Made by a program: the position numbers and the translations under genes
Notes under the pieces: model-generated
What the model saw: the letters and a program-made list of their open reading frames with translations, nothing else
What the model was told of the DNA's origin: nothing
Databases searched by the model: none
Origin: Synechococcus sp. WH 8109
GTDB lineage: Bacteria > Cyanobacteriota > Cyanobacteriia > PCC-6307 > Cyanobiaceae
Length of the DNA stretch: 64,000 bases
Assembly: GCF_000161795.2 (NCBI RefSeq)
Contig: NZ_CP006882.1
Span: 1,674,001 to 1,738,000, forward strand
Direction: 5' to 3'
Shown: positions 42,208 through 51,577 of the stretch, one piece after another
Numbering within the stretch: the stretch's first letter is position 1
How the letters are laid out: every line of letters starts with the position of its first letter

Positions 42208-42921
42208 GTGGACCTGCTGCTGCTCTCCGATTTGGCCCAGAGCGGCGAACAGCTGCTTCAGCGCGCCCTGGCGGATCCAGGTCCACTGACGCTGGCACTT
42301 GTGTTTGGTGGCGGCGCCCTTACCAGTCTTGGGCCGTGTTCCCTGTCATTACTGCCGGTAACGCTGGCCTACCTGGCGGGCTTTGACGATGGCCAACCGG
42401 CCTGGCAGCGCAGCCTCGCCTTCTGCGGCGGCATCGTCGGCGCCCTAGTGGTGCTGGGAAGCATCAGCGGACTGCTGGGCCGGATCTACGGCCAGGTGCC
42501 GGCACTGATCCCCACCTTGGTGGCGATCCTGGCGGTAGCGATGGGGCTCAACCTGCTGGGTGTGCTGCGAATTCCACTGCCCAGCGGTCCAGACCCGGAG
42601 CAATGGCGTCAGAAGGTACCGGCCCCGCTGGCGCCGGTTGCAGCAGGACTGGCCTTCGGGCTGGCTGCCTCACCCTGCACCACCCCCGTGTTGGCGGTGC
42701 TGCTGGGCTGGATTGCCCAGAGCGGACGTCCCCTAGCAGGGGTGGCCCTGCTCAGCAGCTTCGGTATCGGCCAGGTGCTGCCCCTGCTGCTGGCGGGCAC
42801 CTTTGCAGCTGCCATTCCCAAGCTGCTCGCTCTGCGGGGCATCAGTCGCTGGGTGCCGCCAGCCAGTGGAGTGGTGCTGCTCATTAGCGGCCTACTCACC
42901 CTGCTGGCCCGCTGGAGCTGA
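42208..42921 (+). CDS. ccdA: Cytochrome c biogenesis protein CcdA
   Basis: CcdA carries reducing power across the thylakoid membrane for system II cytochrome c assembly. The 237-residue protein has six hydrophobic segments and the two key cysteine sites [20 protein letters not shown] and [20 protein letters not shown]. The start is the GTG at 42208. It shares one base with the following ccs1 gene, so both assembly factors are made together. Confidence 0.93.
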   Translation: MDLLLLSDLAQSGEQLLQRALADPGPLTLALVFGGGALTSLGPCSLSLLPVTLAYLAGFDDGQPAWQRSLAFCGGIVGALVVLGSISGLLGRIYGQVPALIPTLVAILAVAMGLNLLGVLRIPLPSGPDPEQWRQKVPAPLAPVAAGLAFGLAASPCTTPVLAVLLGWIAQSGRPLAGVALLSSFGIGQVLPLLLAGTFAAAIPKLLALRGISRWVPPASGVVLLISGLLTLLARWS

Positions 42922-44210
42922 TGGGAATGGCACGACTGAAACGCCTGGCAGCCTGGCTCAGCGATCTGCGGCTGGCCATCGTGCTGCTGCTGCTGATTGC
43001 CCTGGCCAGTGCCGTGGGCACCGGCATCCCCCAGGGGGACCCTCCCTCCAGCTACATCGATGCCTATGCCGATACCCCCTGGCTGGGCCTGCTTAACGGC
43101 GAACAAGTGCTGCAGTTGCAGCTCGATCATGTGTATTCCAGCGGCTGGTTTCTGGCCCTGCTGGCCTGGCTAGGTCTCGCCCTCATCCTTTGCAGTTGGC
43201 GTCGTCAGTGGCCAGCACTAATAGCGGCCCGGCGCTGGATCGACTACCGCACCACACGCCAGCTGAGCAAATTGGCCATCGCCGAAAGCGAGCCCTGCGC
43301 TGACCCCAGCCAGGCTCTGACGCAGCTGGAGACGGTGCTGCGAGCCGGCGGATGGGAAGTGCAACGCAAGCCACAACGGCTGGCGGCCCGACGCGGCGCC
43401 ATCGGCAGGGTGGGGCCCCTATTGGTTCACACGGGCCTGGTGCTGCTGATGCTTGGCGCGGCCTGGGGGGCATTATCGGGGAACCGCTTGGAGCGCTTCC
43501 TGGCCCCCGGCCGCAGCCTCGATCTGCTGGATCGCGATGGCACCAGTCAGCTGACGATCACCCTGAACCGCTTCGCCATTGATCGGGACCCGGCGGGCCG
43601 CACGGAACAGTTCCGCTCCGCTCTGCAGTTGCAGGGACCCAACCAAAGCTTAGATGCCGAGATCAGCGTCAATCACCCACTTCGGCACCGGGGCATCACC
43701 ATTTACCAGGCCGATTGGTCACTGGCGACGATCAGCTTGCAGATCGGGCGCAGCCCCGTGCTGGAGCTGCCGCTTCAGACATATCCGGAGCTGGGTGATC
43801 AGATCTGGGGCCTGGTACTGCCCACACGCCCCGATGGAACCGAACCGGTGTTTCTGAGCCTGGAGAGCGAACAGGGACCCGCCACAGTGTTTGATGCCGA
43901 CGGCCAGCAGCTCGCCCGACTGCGACCGGGTGGTCCCGCCGCTGAGGTGAAGGGCTTGCCTATGCGGGTGGATGCAGTGCTGCCGGCCAGCGGACTGCTG
44001 CTCAAACGGGATCCCGGAGTACCGCTGGTGTACCTGGGCTTCGCAGTGCTGCTGGTGGGCGGTGGGTTGAGCCTCGTGGCCACCCGGCAGCTGTGGGCCA
44101 TCGCAGCCGATGGAACCCTCAGCGTGGGTGGCCTCTGCAATCGCAACCTCGCCGCCTTCGCAACTGAATTGCCTCAGTTGATGCAGCAGGTGGTCGATCA
44201 GCAGGGCTGA
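42921..44210 (+). CDS. ccs1: Cytochrome c biogenesis protein Ccs1 (ResB/CcsB family)
   Basis: Ccs1 works with CcsA to attach heme to apocytochromes in the thylakoid lumen. The 429-residue protein has N-terminal helices ([20 protein letters not shown]), [20 protein letters not shown], and a third helix [21 protein letters not shown] lumenal domain of about 200 residues and a last helix ([20 protein letters not shown]) follow. ATG at 42921. Its end overlaps the convergent queF by 13 bases. Confidence 0.92.
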   Translation: MGMARLKRLAAWLSDLRLAIVLLLLIALASAVGTGIPQGDPPSSYIDAYADTPWLGLLNGEQVLQLQLDHVYSSGWFLALLAWLGLALILCSWRRQWPALIAARRWIDYRTTRQLSKLAIAESEPCADPSQALTQLETVLRAGGWEVQRKPQRLAARRGAIGRVGPLLVHTGLVLLMLGAAWGALSGNRLERFLAPGRSLDLLDRDGTSQLTITLNRFAIDRDPAGRTEQFRSALQLQGPNQSLDAEISVNHPLRHRGITIYQADWSLATISLQIGRSPVLELPLQTYPELGDQIWGLVLPTRPDGTEPVFLSLESEQGPATVFDADGQQLARLRPGGPAAEVKGLPMRVDAVLPASGLLLKRDPGVPLVYLGFAVLLVGGGLSLVATRQLWAIAADGTLSVGGLCNRNLAAFATELPQLMQQVVDQQG

Positions 44211-44587
44211 CGGGTGCCGTGACTCACCCGCACCACGGTGTGCACATTGCCGCGGGGGTTGAAATCGGCTTCCAGCTGCATCCACACCGGATCGGTAGCC
44301 GCCACCAGATCATCAAGGATGCGATTGGTGACCTCCTCATGGGAGATCGACTGGTCGCGGTAGCTGTTCACATATAGCTTGATCGCCTTCAGCTCCACCA
44401 CCCGCGGCCCGGGTTGATAGATCAGGCGCAGCACCGCGAAATCGGGATAGCCGGAAAAGGGGCATTTGCAAGTGAATTCCGGCAGCTCGATCGACACCTC
44501 GTAGGGGCGCCCAGGCCGGGGGTTGTCGAAGCAGATCAGCTCAGCTTCGGCGATGGCGCGTTCGCCATAGAGGGGGGTCTGGGTCAA
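44198..44587 (-). CDS. queF: NADPH-dependent 7-cyano-7-deazaguanine reductase QueF
   Basis: QueF reduces preQ0 to preQ1 for queuosine in tRNA. The 129-residue, unimodular protein has the nucleophile region [20 protein letters not shown], the motif [20 protein letters not shown] and the closing [19 protein letters not shown]. The start is the TTG at 44587 ([11 protein letters not shown]); the longer frame to 44731 would run into glnB and does not match the family. Confidence 0.92.
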   Translation of the reverse strand: MTQTPLYGERAIAEAELICFDNPRPGRPYEVSIELPEFTCKCPFSGYPDFAVLRLIYQPGPRVVELKAIKLYVNSYRDQSISHEEVTNRILDDLVAATDPVWMQLEADFNPRGNVHTVVRVSHGTRQPC

Positions 44588-44647
44588 AGGGCTGTAGGGG
44601 CCAGTTCTGATCAGCGACCCTAGGAAGTCAAGCTTCAACAGCGTTCT

Positions 44648-44661
44648 GTAACGGTAGCCAC
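44648..44661 (+). promoter_or_regulatory. Weak NtcA-like box upstream of glnB
   Basis: GTA, eight bases, then CAC lies 52 bases before the glnB ATG. The NtcA consensus is GTA-N8-TAC, so one end base differs. glnB is a classical NtcA target, which makes the site plausible but unproven. Confidence 0.3.
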
Positions 44662-44691
44662 TCACGGCTCTGAGAACCGCGGCATCCTTGA

Positions 44692-45051
<360 letters not shown>

Positions 45052-45112
45052 GCTCAGAACGCCAGATCATTGCTCAGGATTGGCCCGGTCCCCATCGGTT
45101 CGGGGCCGATGA

Positions 45113-45131
45113 ATGCTTTAGAGCATTTTTG
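45113..45131 (+). terminator. Probable terminator of glnB
   Basis: AATGCT-TTAG-AGCATT forms a six-pair hairpin followed by TTT, about 60 bases after the stop. Confidence 0.55.
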
Positions 45132-45275
45132 AGAGCTAAACGCTGAACATCCAGGGGCGGGTACCAAGACAAGTCAGATTCCGAGAGGATCGCGACTCGT
45201 TGAGGTCCAGCGCTGAGATCAACTCGCGCGGAGGCGGCCCCATAGATTTGTTGTGTTGTTCAACCGAGCGCGCCG

Positions 45276-46571
45276 GTGATTGAGCGTTACACCCTTCCTG
45301 AGATGGGAGCCGTCTGGAGTGAGCAGGCGAAATTCCAGAGCTGGCTTGATGTGGAGATCGCTGCCACCGAAGCCAACTGCAGGCTCGGCCGCGTGCCCCA
45401 AGAGGCCCTCGACACCATCAAAGCCAAGGCCAGCTTCGAGGTAGAGCGCATCCTCGAAATCGAAGCCGAGGTGCGCCACGACGTGATCGCCTTCCTCACC
45501 AACGTGAATGAGCACGTTGGTAATGCCGGACGTCACATCCATGTGGGCATGACCAGCAGCGACGTGCTCGACACGGGCGTGGCCCTGCAGCTGAAACGTT
45601 CCGTGTCCCTACTGCGCACCGAACTCGATGCCCTGGCCGATGCCCTGCGCGAACTGGCCCGGGCCCATAAGGGCACCGAAATGATCGGCCGCTCCCATGC
45701 CATCCACGGCGAACCGATCACCTTCGGGTTCAAGGTGGCCGGCTGGCTCGCCGAAACCGAGCGCAACCGGCTGCGTCTGAAACGCCTCGAGCAGGATGTC
45801 GCCGTGGGCCAAATCAGCGGCGCCATGGGCACCTACGCCAACACCGATCCCCAGGTGGAGGCGATCACCTGCGAGATCCTTGGGCTCACCCCCGACACCG
45901 CCAGCACCCAGGTGATCTCCCGCGATCGCCATGCCGACTACGTGCAGACCCTCGCCCTGGTGGGCGCCTCCCTGGAGCGCTTCTCCACCGAAATTCGCAA
46001 CCTCCAACGCACCGACGTGCTGGAAGTGGAGGAGAACTTCGCCAAGGGGCAGAAGGGCAGCTCCGCCATGCCCCACAAACGCAACCCGATCCGCAGCGAG
46101 CGGATCAGCGGTCTGGCACGGGTACTGCGCAGCTACACCATTGCTGCCCTTGAGAACGTGGCCCTCTGGCATGAGCGCGACATCAGCCACAGCTCCACGG
46201 AGCGAATGATGCTTCCCGATTGCTCAGTGACCCTGCATTTCATGCTGCGGGAAATGACCAGCGTGGTGAAGGGTCTTGGGATCTACCCCGAGAACATGCA
46301 CCGCAACATGAATGTGTATGGCGGCGTGGTGTTCAGCCAGCGCGTGCTGCTTGCTCTTGTGGGCACTGGCATGAGCCGTGAGGAGGCATACCGGGTCGTT
46401 CAACGCAATGCCCACACCGCCTGGAACACCCCCGGCGGGGACTTCCGCGCCAACCTCGAAGCGGATGGTGATGTCACCAGCCGCCTCTCCGCGGCGGAGC
46501 TGGCGGACTGCTTCAGCACCGCACTACATCAGGAGAATCTGGGCGTGATCTGGGAGCGGCTGGGAATCTGA
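45276..46571 (+). CDS. purB: Adenylosuccinate lyase
   Basis: PurB catalyses two fumarate-releasing steps of purine synthesis. The 431-residue protein starts MIERYTLPEMGAVWSEQAKF. It has VNEHVGNAGRHIHVGMTSSD and the superfamily signature QKGSSAMPHKRNPIRSER near residue 262-280. The GTG at 45276 matches the family start. The last 43 bases overlap a convergent gene. Confidence 0.96.
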   Translation: MIERYTLPEMGAVWSEQAKFQSWLDVEIAATEANCRLGRVPQEALDTIKAKASFEVERILEIEAEVRHDVIAFLTNVNEHVGNAGRHIHVGMTSSDVLDTGVALQLKRSVSLLRTELDALADALRELARAHKGTEMIGRSHAIHGEPITFGFKVAGWLAETERNRLRLKRLEQDVAVGQISGAMGTYANTDPQVEAITCEILGLTPDTASTQVISRDRHADYVQTLALVGASLERFSTEIRNLQRTDVLEVEENFAKGQKGSSAMPHKRNPIRSERISGLARVLRSYTIAALENVALWHERDISHSSTERMMLPDCSVTLHFMLREMTSVVKGLGIYPENMHRNMNVYGGVVFSQRVLLALVGTGMSREEAYRVVQRNAHTAWNTPGGDFRANLEADGDVTSRLSAAELADCFSTALHQENLGVIWERLGI

Positions 46572-47245
46572 TCCAGACACTGGGCCAGCGTCTTCTGGGG
46601 CTGGGCTGGGGAGCTGGTGATTTCCAGGATGCGACCACAGGCCTGAGGCTGCTCCAGAGCATCCAGGCAGACCTGTGCCACAAGGCGGCGAGGAATGCTG
46701 TTGCTCAGTTGTTGATCGGCGCCGGTCACCAGCACTCCCTCCGTGGTGCTGCGGCTGTCGTCTTCACTCAGCCCCCCAGGCCGGATCACGGTCCAATCAA
46801 GACCGCTGCGTTCCAGGTAGCACTCCCCCAGCCGCTTCCAAACCAAGATCAGGCCAAACAGATTGAGGGGATGCAGCCAACGGCCAGCGCAGAGGGAGCT
46901 CACCAGCACCACGCGCTTCAGCCCCAGAGAGCGGCAGGCCTGCACCTGCACCTGCACTCCCCATGCATCCACCTGCAAGGGACCGGCCAGATTGATCGAA
47001 GGGCGAGCACCCGTGGCGATCACCAAGGCCGTGCAGCCCTGCAACGCATGGAGCAACGCTTCCGCTGAGTCCAGCTCCAGGCGGCGCACCTCCAGGCGTC
47101 CCTCCTGCTCGGCCTGGGCCAGGGCAGAGGGCAACACGGAGGCGGGACGAACGATGGCTCGCACCGCTTGACCGCGCTGGAGCGCCTCCTCGACCACACG
47201 CCATCCGGTTTTGCCGGAAGCGCCTGACACCGCCAGTTGCGTCAT
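46529..47245 (-). CDS. NAD(P)-binding (atypical SDR) protein
   Basis: The 238-residue protein begins with a Rossmann motif (QLAVSGASGKTGWRVVEEAL). It continues LELDSAEALLHALQGCTALV, RVVLVSSLCAGRWLHPLNLF and WTVIRPGGLSEDDSRST. This is the pattern of Ycf39-like/NmrA-type atypical short-chain dehydrogenases, several of which act in photosystem or chlorophyll assembly. Substrate unknown. ATG at 47245. The 3' end overlaps purB on the other strand by 43 bases. Confidence 0.85.
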   Translation of the reverse strand: MTQLAVSGASGKTGWRVVEEALQRGQAVRAIVRPASVLPSALAQAEQEGRLEVRRLELDSAEALLHALQGCTALVIATGARPSINLAGPLQVDAWGVQVQVQACRSLGLKRVVLVSSLCAGRWLHPLNLFGLILVWKRLGECYLERSGLDWTVIRPGGLSEDDSRSTTEGVLVTGADQQLSNSIPRRLVAQVCLDALEQPQACGRILEITSSPAQPQKTLAQCLDQIPSRSQITPRFS

Positions 47246-47329
47246 CCCATCAGACCTGATCTGCGCACCAGTCAACAGGCCAAGGGGCAACAACAGAGCC
47301 ATCAGAATCAGCACAACATCGCCAGCGGG

Positions 47330-47545
47330 ATGAGCACGGACCAACTCCGGCAATTTTTTGCCCACATCTCCAGAGATCCTTCCCTCAGGGAGCAGCTACT
47401 TCAGGCCGTGAGCGCCGATGCTGCAGCCCTGATTGCCCAGCAGCTGGGCTACGAGGTCTCCGGAGATGAACTGCTGCGGTTCTCCGGCAAGAGCTCCTCA
47501 GGCGTAAGCGTCACCAAAATTCAGCACCCCGGTGAGTACCACTAA
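47330..47545 (+). CDS. Nif11-like leader peptide family protein
   Basis: The 71-residue protein reads MSTDQLRQFFAHISRDPSLR, EQLLQAVSADAAALIAQQLG, YEVSGDELLRFSGKSSSGVS. The helical Nif11 domain is clear. Many Nif11 proteins in picocyanobacteria are leaders of modified peptides with a double-Gly cleavage site and a Cys-rich core. Here the C-terminus (VTKIQHPGEYH) has no cysteine and no Gly-Gly, so it is probably not a lanthipeptide precursor. No LanM-like enzyme is nearby. Confidence 0.8.
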   Translation: MSTDQLRQFFAHISRDPSLREQLLQAVSADAAALIAQQLGYEVSGDELLRFSGKSSSGVSVTKIQHPGEYH

Positions 47546-47663
47546 AACTGCTGAAGCTGTTCGTCCTGAGTCGGCGAGATGGATCAGACGTATGCGGAAG
47601 CGCAAACAAGGCTGGAATTTGGCTTCCCGCTGAGCCAGAACCGAAGGGCTCGCATTCCTTCTG

Positions 47664-47798
47664 ATGGCACGCCTTCTTCAGCTTCTGCAGGGGTCCAGCA
47701 GCAACGCCGATCTTGCGGCATGGACAGCCGTGATCTTTGCCTCAATCACCGCACTGGTGATCTGGGGCCTTCTCAACGCCTATCCGAACTTGCTGTGA
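47664..47798 (+). CDS. 44-residue single-helix membrane protein
   Basis: An ATG at 47664 opens 44 codons: MARLLQLLQGSSSNADLAAW, then TAVIFASITALVIWGLLNAY, then PNLL. One membrane helix with an N-terminal amphipathic segment is typical of small thylakoid subunits. I cannot name it. The sense of the sequence is much better than the overlapping longer frame on the same strand. Confidence 0.6.
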   Translation: MARLLQLLQGSSSNADLAAWTAVIFASITALVIWGLLNAYPNLL

Positions 47799-47808
47799 GC
47801 GCCAATAT

Positions 47809-48354
47809 CTAACGAAATGGGTCTTGCTCGTACACGGCCAAACGAAGGGTGGGTCCCAGATAACGAATGGGATCTTCACCATCCGCCCGGAGTTCCGTTG
47901 ACCATTGATAAATGCTGGCCTGAGGATTAAAGCCTCGGAAGACAACATTCACGGTTTGCCCCGGCTCAATCGCTGGATTGAATTGGATGGTCAAATCCTC
48001 TTCAGCCTCTGAGACAACAGCGGAGGCCAATCCGATTGTTCCTTTTCCGCGCAGGGAATAGTCACCGAGATAAAGACGAGGTTCCAACCGCCCCCAGTCC
48101 CACTGATCTGGATTGGGTAATTGCCGCAAAACAATCGATCCCAAAGCATTACCCGCATCCTCAGGAACCACAACCGTAATTGTGGTGCGATTGCGCAAGC
48201 CTTCGGTTGATTCGGGGCTGTGAATCATCACCCGCGTTGGGGGTCGATCAAACAACGCATGCGCAAACGATGAGGGCACCTGCAACAACACCACTGGAGC
48301 CCACAACAACATCACAATCCACTGGTGCTTCACCCGATTGTTACGACGAATCAA
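47809..48354 (-). CDS. DUF2808 secreted protein
   Basis: The 181-residue protein has a signal peptide (HQWIVMLLWAPVVLLQVPSS, cleavage near FAHA). The DUF2808 pattern follows: TTITVVVPEDAGNALGSIVL, PDQWDWGRLEPRLYLGDYSL, INPAIEPGQTVNVVF-like (FNPAIEPGQTVNVVFRGFNP). The family is cyanobacterial, extracytoplasmic and of unknown function. ATG at 48354. It lies at the boundary where gene density drops. Confidence 0.82.
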   Translation of the reverse strand: MIRRNNRVKHQWIVMLLWAPVVLLQVPSSFAHALFDRPPTRVMIHSPESTEGLRNRTTITVVVPEDAGNALGSIVLRQLPNPDQWDWGRLEPRLYLGDYSLRGKGTIGLASAVVSEAEEDLTIQFNPAIEPGQTVNVVFRGFNPQASIYQWSTELRADGEDPIRYLGPTLRLAVYEQDPFR

Positions 48355-48519
48355 CCAACGCTAGCGATCCCAAACAGACCAACATCTCAAGCGGAAGCAT
48401 CGCGCTTGCAACTCACCCACTCTCCAGAACGAGCAGCCGGAACACAAGTCACCAGCAGCCCAACAGCAATCAACCCAACAGAGCAGCATGAGGACAACTT
48501 CTGGTTTCAAGAATCCTTG

Positions 48520-48612
48520 TTAGGTGGCCAGCAACTCAAGCCAGAACAATGCGATGAGCGCAGTGGCTCCCAACGCCAACGCGAACCATTGATCTTTGAG
48601 GGTGCGAACCAC
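48520..48612 (-). CDS. Possible 30-residue membrane peptide
   Basis: A GTG at 48612 opens VVRTLKDQWFALALGATALI, then ALFWLELLAT, one perfect helix with a polar N-terminus. It is bounded by an upstream in-frame stop three codons away. The composition is that of a small membrane subunit, but no ribosome binding site or homologue supports it. Confidence 0.35.
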   Translation of the reverse strand: MVRTLKDQWFALALGATALIALFWLELLAT

Positions 48613-49041
48613 GTTGCATCAGCTGTTGCCCCAATAAACCGAGCTTTCAGCCAGAAGCCAACATCAGCTGATCCTCTGTCGCCCAACCGATATCACCATC
48701 AGGATGCGTCACACTCTGGAGCGCATCTGGCAGGACGCGGTTCCATGTCAGCGACAAACTGATCTCATGGCTCATAAACCCTGGTTCCAAGCCAACATCC
48801 ACGCCCCCGGCACAGGCTTCGCTTTGCTGGTCATTGCGTTTTGCTTGCTGCTTCAAACCATCCCTTCAGCGATCTGCGTGTTGACCCCCAGGACTGGTTG
48901 GGATCCACCGTTGTCTCCCGAGAGGGTCAGGTACTGCAAGGGCGGCTAGGGATTTCACCAAGCGGCTGGTCAAATCAAGGCGGACTTGGAGATCAATTGT
49001 CCTGAAATCTTTGAAGGAGCCTTCCAGCCCCCACGAGTCAT
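48613..49041. other. Stretch without a supported gene
   Basis: Several frames are partly open. A plus frame from 48767 has a hydrophobic run (GTGFALLVIAFCLLLQTIPS), and a different plus frame around 48860-49005 reads like protein (QDWLGSTVVSREGQVLQGRL). Together they could be a frameshifted remnant. Nothing here is firm. Confidence 0.3.
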
Positions 49042-49068
49042 TTGGGTGATGGGACTGAAGCAGCTCCA

Positions 49069-49473
49069 ATGACCGGGAAGACTCTCGGGAACGTCCTGCG
49101 ACGCATGCCTCACTGGCAGAGGCTGATGGCCGAATACAAAGCCCAATGCGAGTGGCTGCGGCCTTACTCATTGCGAGACACCTTCGGCGTTCGAGCGCAC
49201 GGAATCGTGAAGGACGACACCCTGATCACCGCGGCCATGGGCCACACCGTTGAAGTGCATCACTGCAGCTACCGGACAACAAAGTGGAGGAGCCTGCGGA
49301 CTGCTTTTGCACGGGCAGGCGGCAATGAGATGGCGTCCCTCGTGAAGCATCACAGCAGATGCAACAACAGCAGCAGTTACTGCTCTTCATCTGTGAATTG
49401 TGACAAGCAACTGAAAATTGCTATCAAAAACTGTTTGCCGAAACACACTCAAGCCGTTCACTGTAGCCGCTGA
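49069..49473 (+). pseudogene. Tyrosine recombinase (integrase) C-terminal remnant
   Basis: The open frame contains the end of a tyrosine recombinase catalytic domain: LRPYSLRDTFGVRAHG (the R-x-x-H/K box, with Asp replacing His), then TLITAAMGHTVEVHHCSYRT (the G-H box and the nucleophile Tyr). Everything N-terminal is missing, and after about 49350 the sequence becomes low-complexity (NNSSSYCSSS). An ATG at 49069 exists but is unlikely to make a functional enzyme. It marks a past insertion event at the island edge. Confidence 0.65.
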
Positions 49474-49570
49474 GCAACAAGCAATTATCACTAAATAATT
49501 AAGTATCGGATGGAACATTGTTTTGGCAAGCGCCTTGCGCTGAGATCACAGCGTTTGCATCCATCCCCTA

Positions 49571-49735
49571 ATGGAACTCAATTTCCTCGGCAATAAGTAC
49601 ACCACGAGCAACGAGCCAAAGGAGAAGACCGTTGTTCAGCTCAAGTACATGGGCAAGGCTTACCAGGCATCAATTAGCAGCACCTCACGCGCTGTGACCG
49701 CTCTTACATACCGCGGGGTGAGCTACTCAAACTAA
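49571..49735 (+). CDS. DUF4278 domain protein
   Basis: The 54-residue protein reads MELNFLGNKYTTSNEPKEKT, VVQLKYMGKAYQASISSTSR, AVTALTYRGVSYSN. The final LTYRGVSY repeats the motif LKYMGKAY, the signature of small cyanobacterial DUF4278 proteins. Function unknown. A short stem (GCGGA/TCCGC) lies about 20 bases downstream. Confidence 0.75.
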   Translation: MELNFLGNKYTTSNEPKEKTVVQLKYMGKAYQASISSTSRAVTALTYRGVSYSN

Positions 49736-49792
49736 GTCAAGTGGATGGGGCGGATGCTTCCGCTCTTAATGGCATCAACGCACATGCGGCAA

Positions 49793-49829
49793 CAAAAAAA
49801 GGGGGTATGCCCCTCAGCCATCCCCCCTC
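49793..49829 (-). terminator. Orphan terminator-like hairpin
   Basis: On the minus strand GGGG-CATA-CCCC, embedded in a longer G/C-rich pairing, runs into a seven-T tract. No minus-strand gene lies immediately upstream (49830 to 50509), so it may end a small RNA. Confidence 0.5.
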
Positions 49830-50509
49830 ATGAAAATGCTCGACGCATTTAAGGCACCACTGCGTCTCGTCAACCGTCGTCCATCAGATGCCGATATATA
49901 ACCCCATAAACACCAATCAGGTATTAAGCCTCATTGAGCGCGATTTAGGGCCTACTGAAAATGGGCTTGGCGCGAGCACCACTGCCACGCCTTAGGAGAT
50001 GAAATCCAGCGGGTTCCCTCGCTCGCGTCTCCCTCACTCTTCAGCGCATGGACGGAGACGCCTAGCGTCGCGCGATGAAGGTTACGACTCAGCCACCGTT
50101 GTGCCCTAGAACCCACAGACGGCACATTGGTTCTCTCCCTGGGCCAGGGATAGAAATTGGCTCAACTAATACCGATTCCAGCAGTAGTTGGCGCGAAAGC
50201 CGAGACGTTGCAACATTGGGGACTGAGAAAGCACCACCAAAAAAATTAGGCAACTCGACTCTGGACTCGGAAGTCTTGTTCGTCACAACCATCAGTTAAT
50301 CAGCCAACAGGAGGCTGCATACTTGAAGTCCTCAAAGGTCATACAGGTAGCTGCAAACGTCGAACCTGCTTGAAGTGGGAAATCAATGGTGAGCTTTCAG
50401 CTTTAGAGCGAAAAAACCTGATGGCACAGCTCACTGCTGTTCCATGCAAACAAATAAGCTTGCATCAATCTCGACGAAGCAAACAAGGTCGACAACGATT
50501 GTTGAGTCC
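49830..50509. other. Stretch without a supported gene
   Basis: No recognisable protein is present. On the plus strand, 50231-50374 stays open and reads like protein (QLDSGLGSLVRHNHQLISQQ) but has no start codon; it is probably a fragment. On the minus strand a small RNA ending at the terminator at 49793 is possible. Confidence 0.35.
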
Positions 50510-50606
50510 TTACCTGACGGGCGGGGGGCAGCGTCTCCAGCCCGTCTTCTGCATCGTCTACCAAGCCTCAATGGAGTTGTGCCGCAAGATCCGCCGCCTC
50601 GACCCG
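50510..50606 (-). pseudogene. Decayed DUF1651 copy
   Basis: The minus strand reads RRRILRHNSIEAW-stop-TMQKTGW, then RRCPPPVR and a stop. This aligns directly with the end of the intact copy at 61862-62143 (RRRMLQHNAIEAWNTMKKTGW). An internal TAG interrupts it, another TAG precedes it, and the N-terminal half is gone. It is a clear relic. Confidence 0.75.
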
Positions 50607-50815
50607 ACCTAAGTCGTGAGGGGTAAAGTTCAGTCAGCGATGCCGCTGGCGACCAGCTCACAAGTGATCTCGAAACTCTCTTTTCGCATCACAAACTTAC
50701 TCCAGCTCCCTTTATCCCCAAAAAGCCAAACAGCAAACATCGTCGCATTTTTGGGAGAAAAATTTTACTTCAGCCCAACCAAATTAGAAAATAATTGACG
50801 AATTTTTTCTTTATC

Positions 50816-51424
50816 CTAGCCCAGAGGGAAATGAGACAAAGCCAATTCACGAAGAAAGTCGTCAGAAACTTTCTCTTTAACAGCAACTGCCCATAAATCA
50901 AAAAATGGCGCGCCACGAGAAGCAGTCGCTACAGATTCAAATCCAGCCAATGTCAACTCAGCCCTGAGCACTTTCTCTGTAAAACCACATCTATGTGCCA
51001 TGTATAAATTACCTTTTGCAAGGCTTTTCCTCCAGCCGTACAGGACGTCGATAGGAGCAACGTCACCGGCAGGAGAAGAATACGCCGAATCAGTTAATTT
51101 ATCCTCAACTATTAATGCACTTATAGACTTGAGATCAGGGCAGGTAATAACAGCAAATCCTCCTGAACTTAAAACTCGTAGAAATTCATGCAGCGCAGGC
51201 AAAACTTCATGTGGGTACAAATGCTCGATATTATGACTAGAAAAAATCGCATCGACTTCACCATCCATGACTGAGCCCATGTCAGTCATGGTTCCAACCA
51301 AGTCAGGAGTCACAGATTTATCAATATCAAACCGAATCTCAGCCCATTCATCAGTATTAAAACCAGCAGTCGTGCTTTCTTTTGACTGTGGACCACACCC
51401 GACATGCAGGAATTTTCTCACCAC
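50816..51424 (-). CDS. Class I SAM-dependent methyltransferase (AT-rich)
   Basis: The 202-residue protein begins KFLHVGCGPQSKESTTAGF (glycine-rich SAM motif at the very start). It has DAIFSSHNIEHLYPHEVLPA and LRVLSSGGFAVITCPDLKS. This is the short methyltransferase type often found among surface-polysaccharide genes. Base composition is much more AT-rich than the core genes, indicating transfer. The neighbours do not define a pathway. Confidence 0.82.
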   Translation of the reverse strand: MVRKFLHVGCGPQSKESTTAGFNTDEWAEIRFDIDKSVTPDLVGTMTDMGSVMDGEVDAIFSSHNIEHLYPHEVLPALHEFLRVLSSGGFAVITCPDLKSISALIVEDKLTDSAYSSPAGDVAPIDVLYGWRKSLAKGNLYMAHRCGFTEKVLRAELTLAGFESVATASRGAPFFDLWAVAVKEKVSDDFLRELALSHFPLG

Positions 51425-51577
51425 TTCAGTTGCAGAAGATGCTCAATATAGCCATTGATAAACCCCCGGCGACGGAACCTAAAGATCTATAGACAGGGAC
51501 TTAGGGTCTCAAACATCGATATACCGCATGGACTTGCAGACAAGAACGTTAGTGCCAAAGTCAAATAATCTGACAAA

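Noticed and set aside
47579-47812. 77-residue plus frame overlapping the 44-residue membrane gene
   Set aside because: Arg/Ser/Gln-rich shadow; the overlapping frame has a far better protein.
48704-49005. Hydrophobic frame followed by another protein-like frame
   Set aside because: Would need a frameshift and has no recognisable family.
49830-49901. 23-residue frame MKMLDAFKAPLRLVNRRPSD
   Set aside because: Too short to judge without conservation.
50231-50374. Protein-like open stretch (ISQQEAAYLKSSKVIQVAAN)
   Set aside because: No start codon in frame and preceded by a stop; may be a fragment but cannot be supported.
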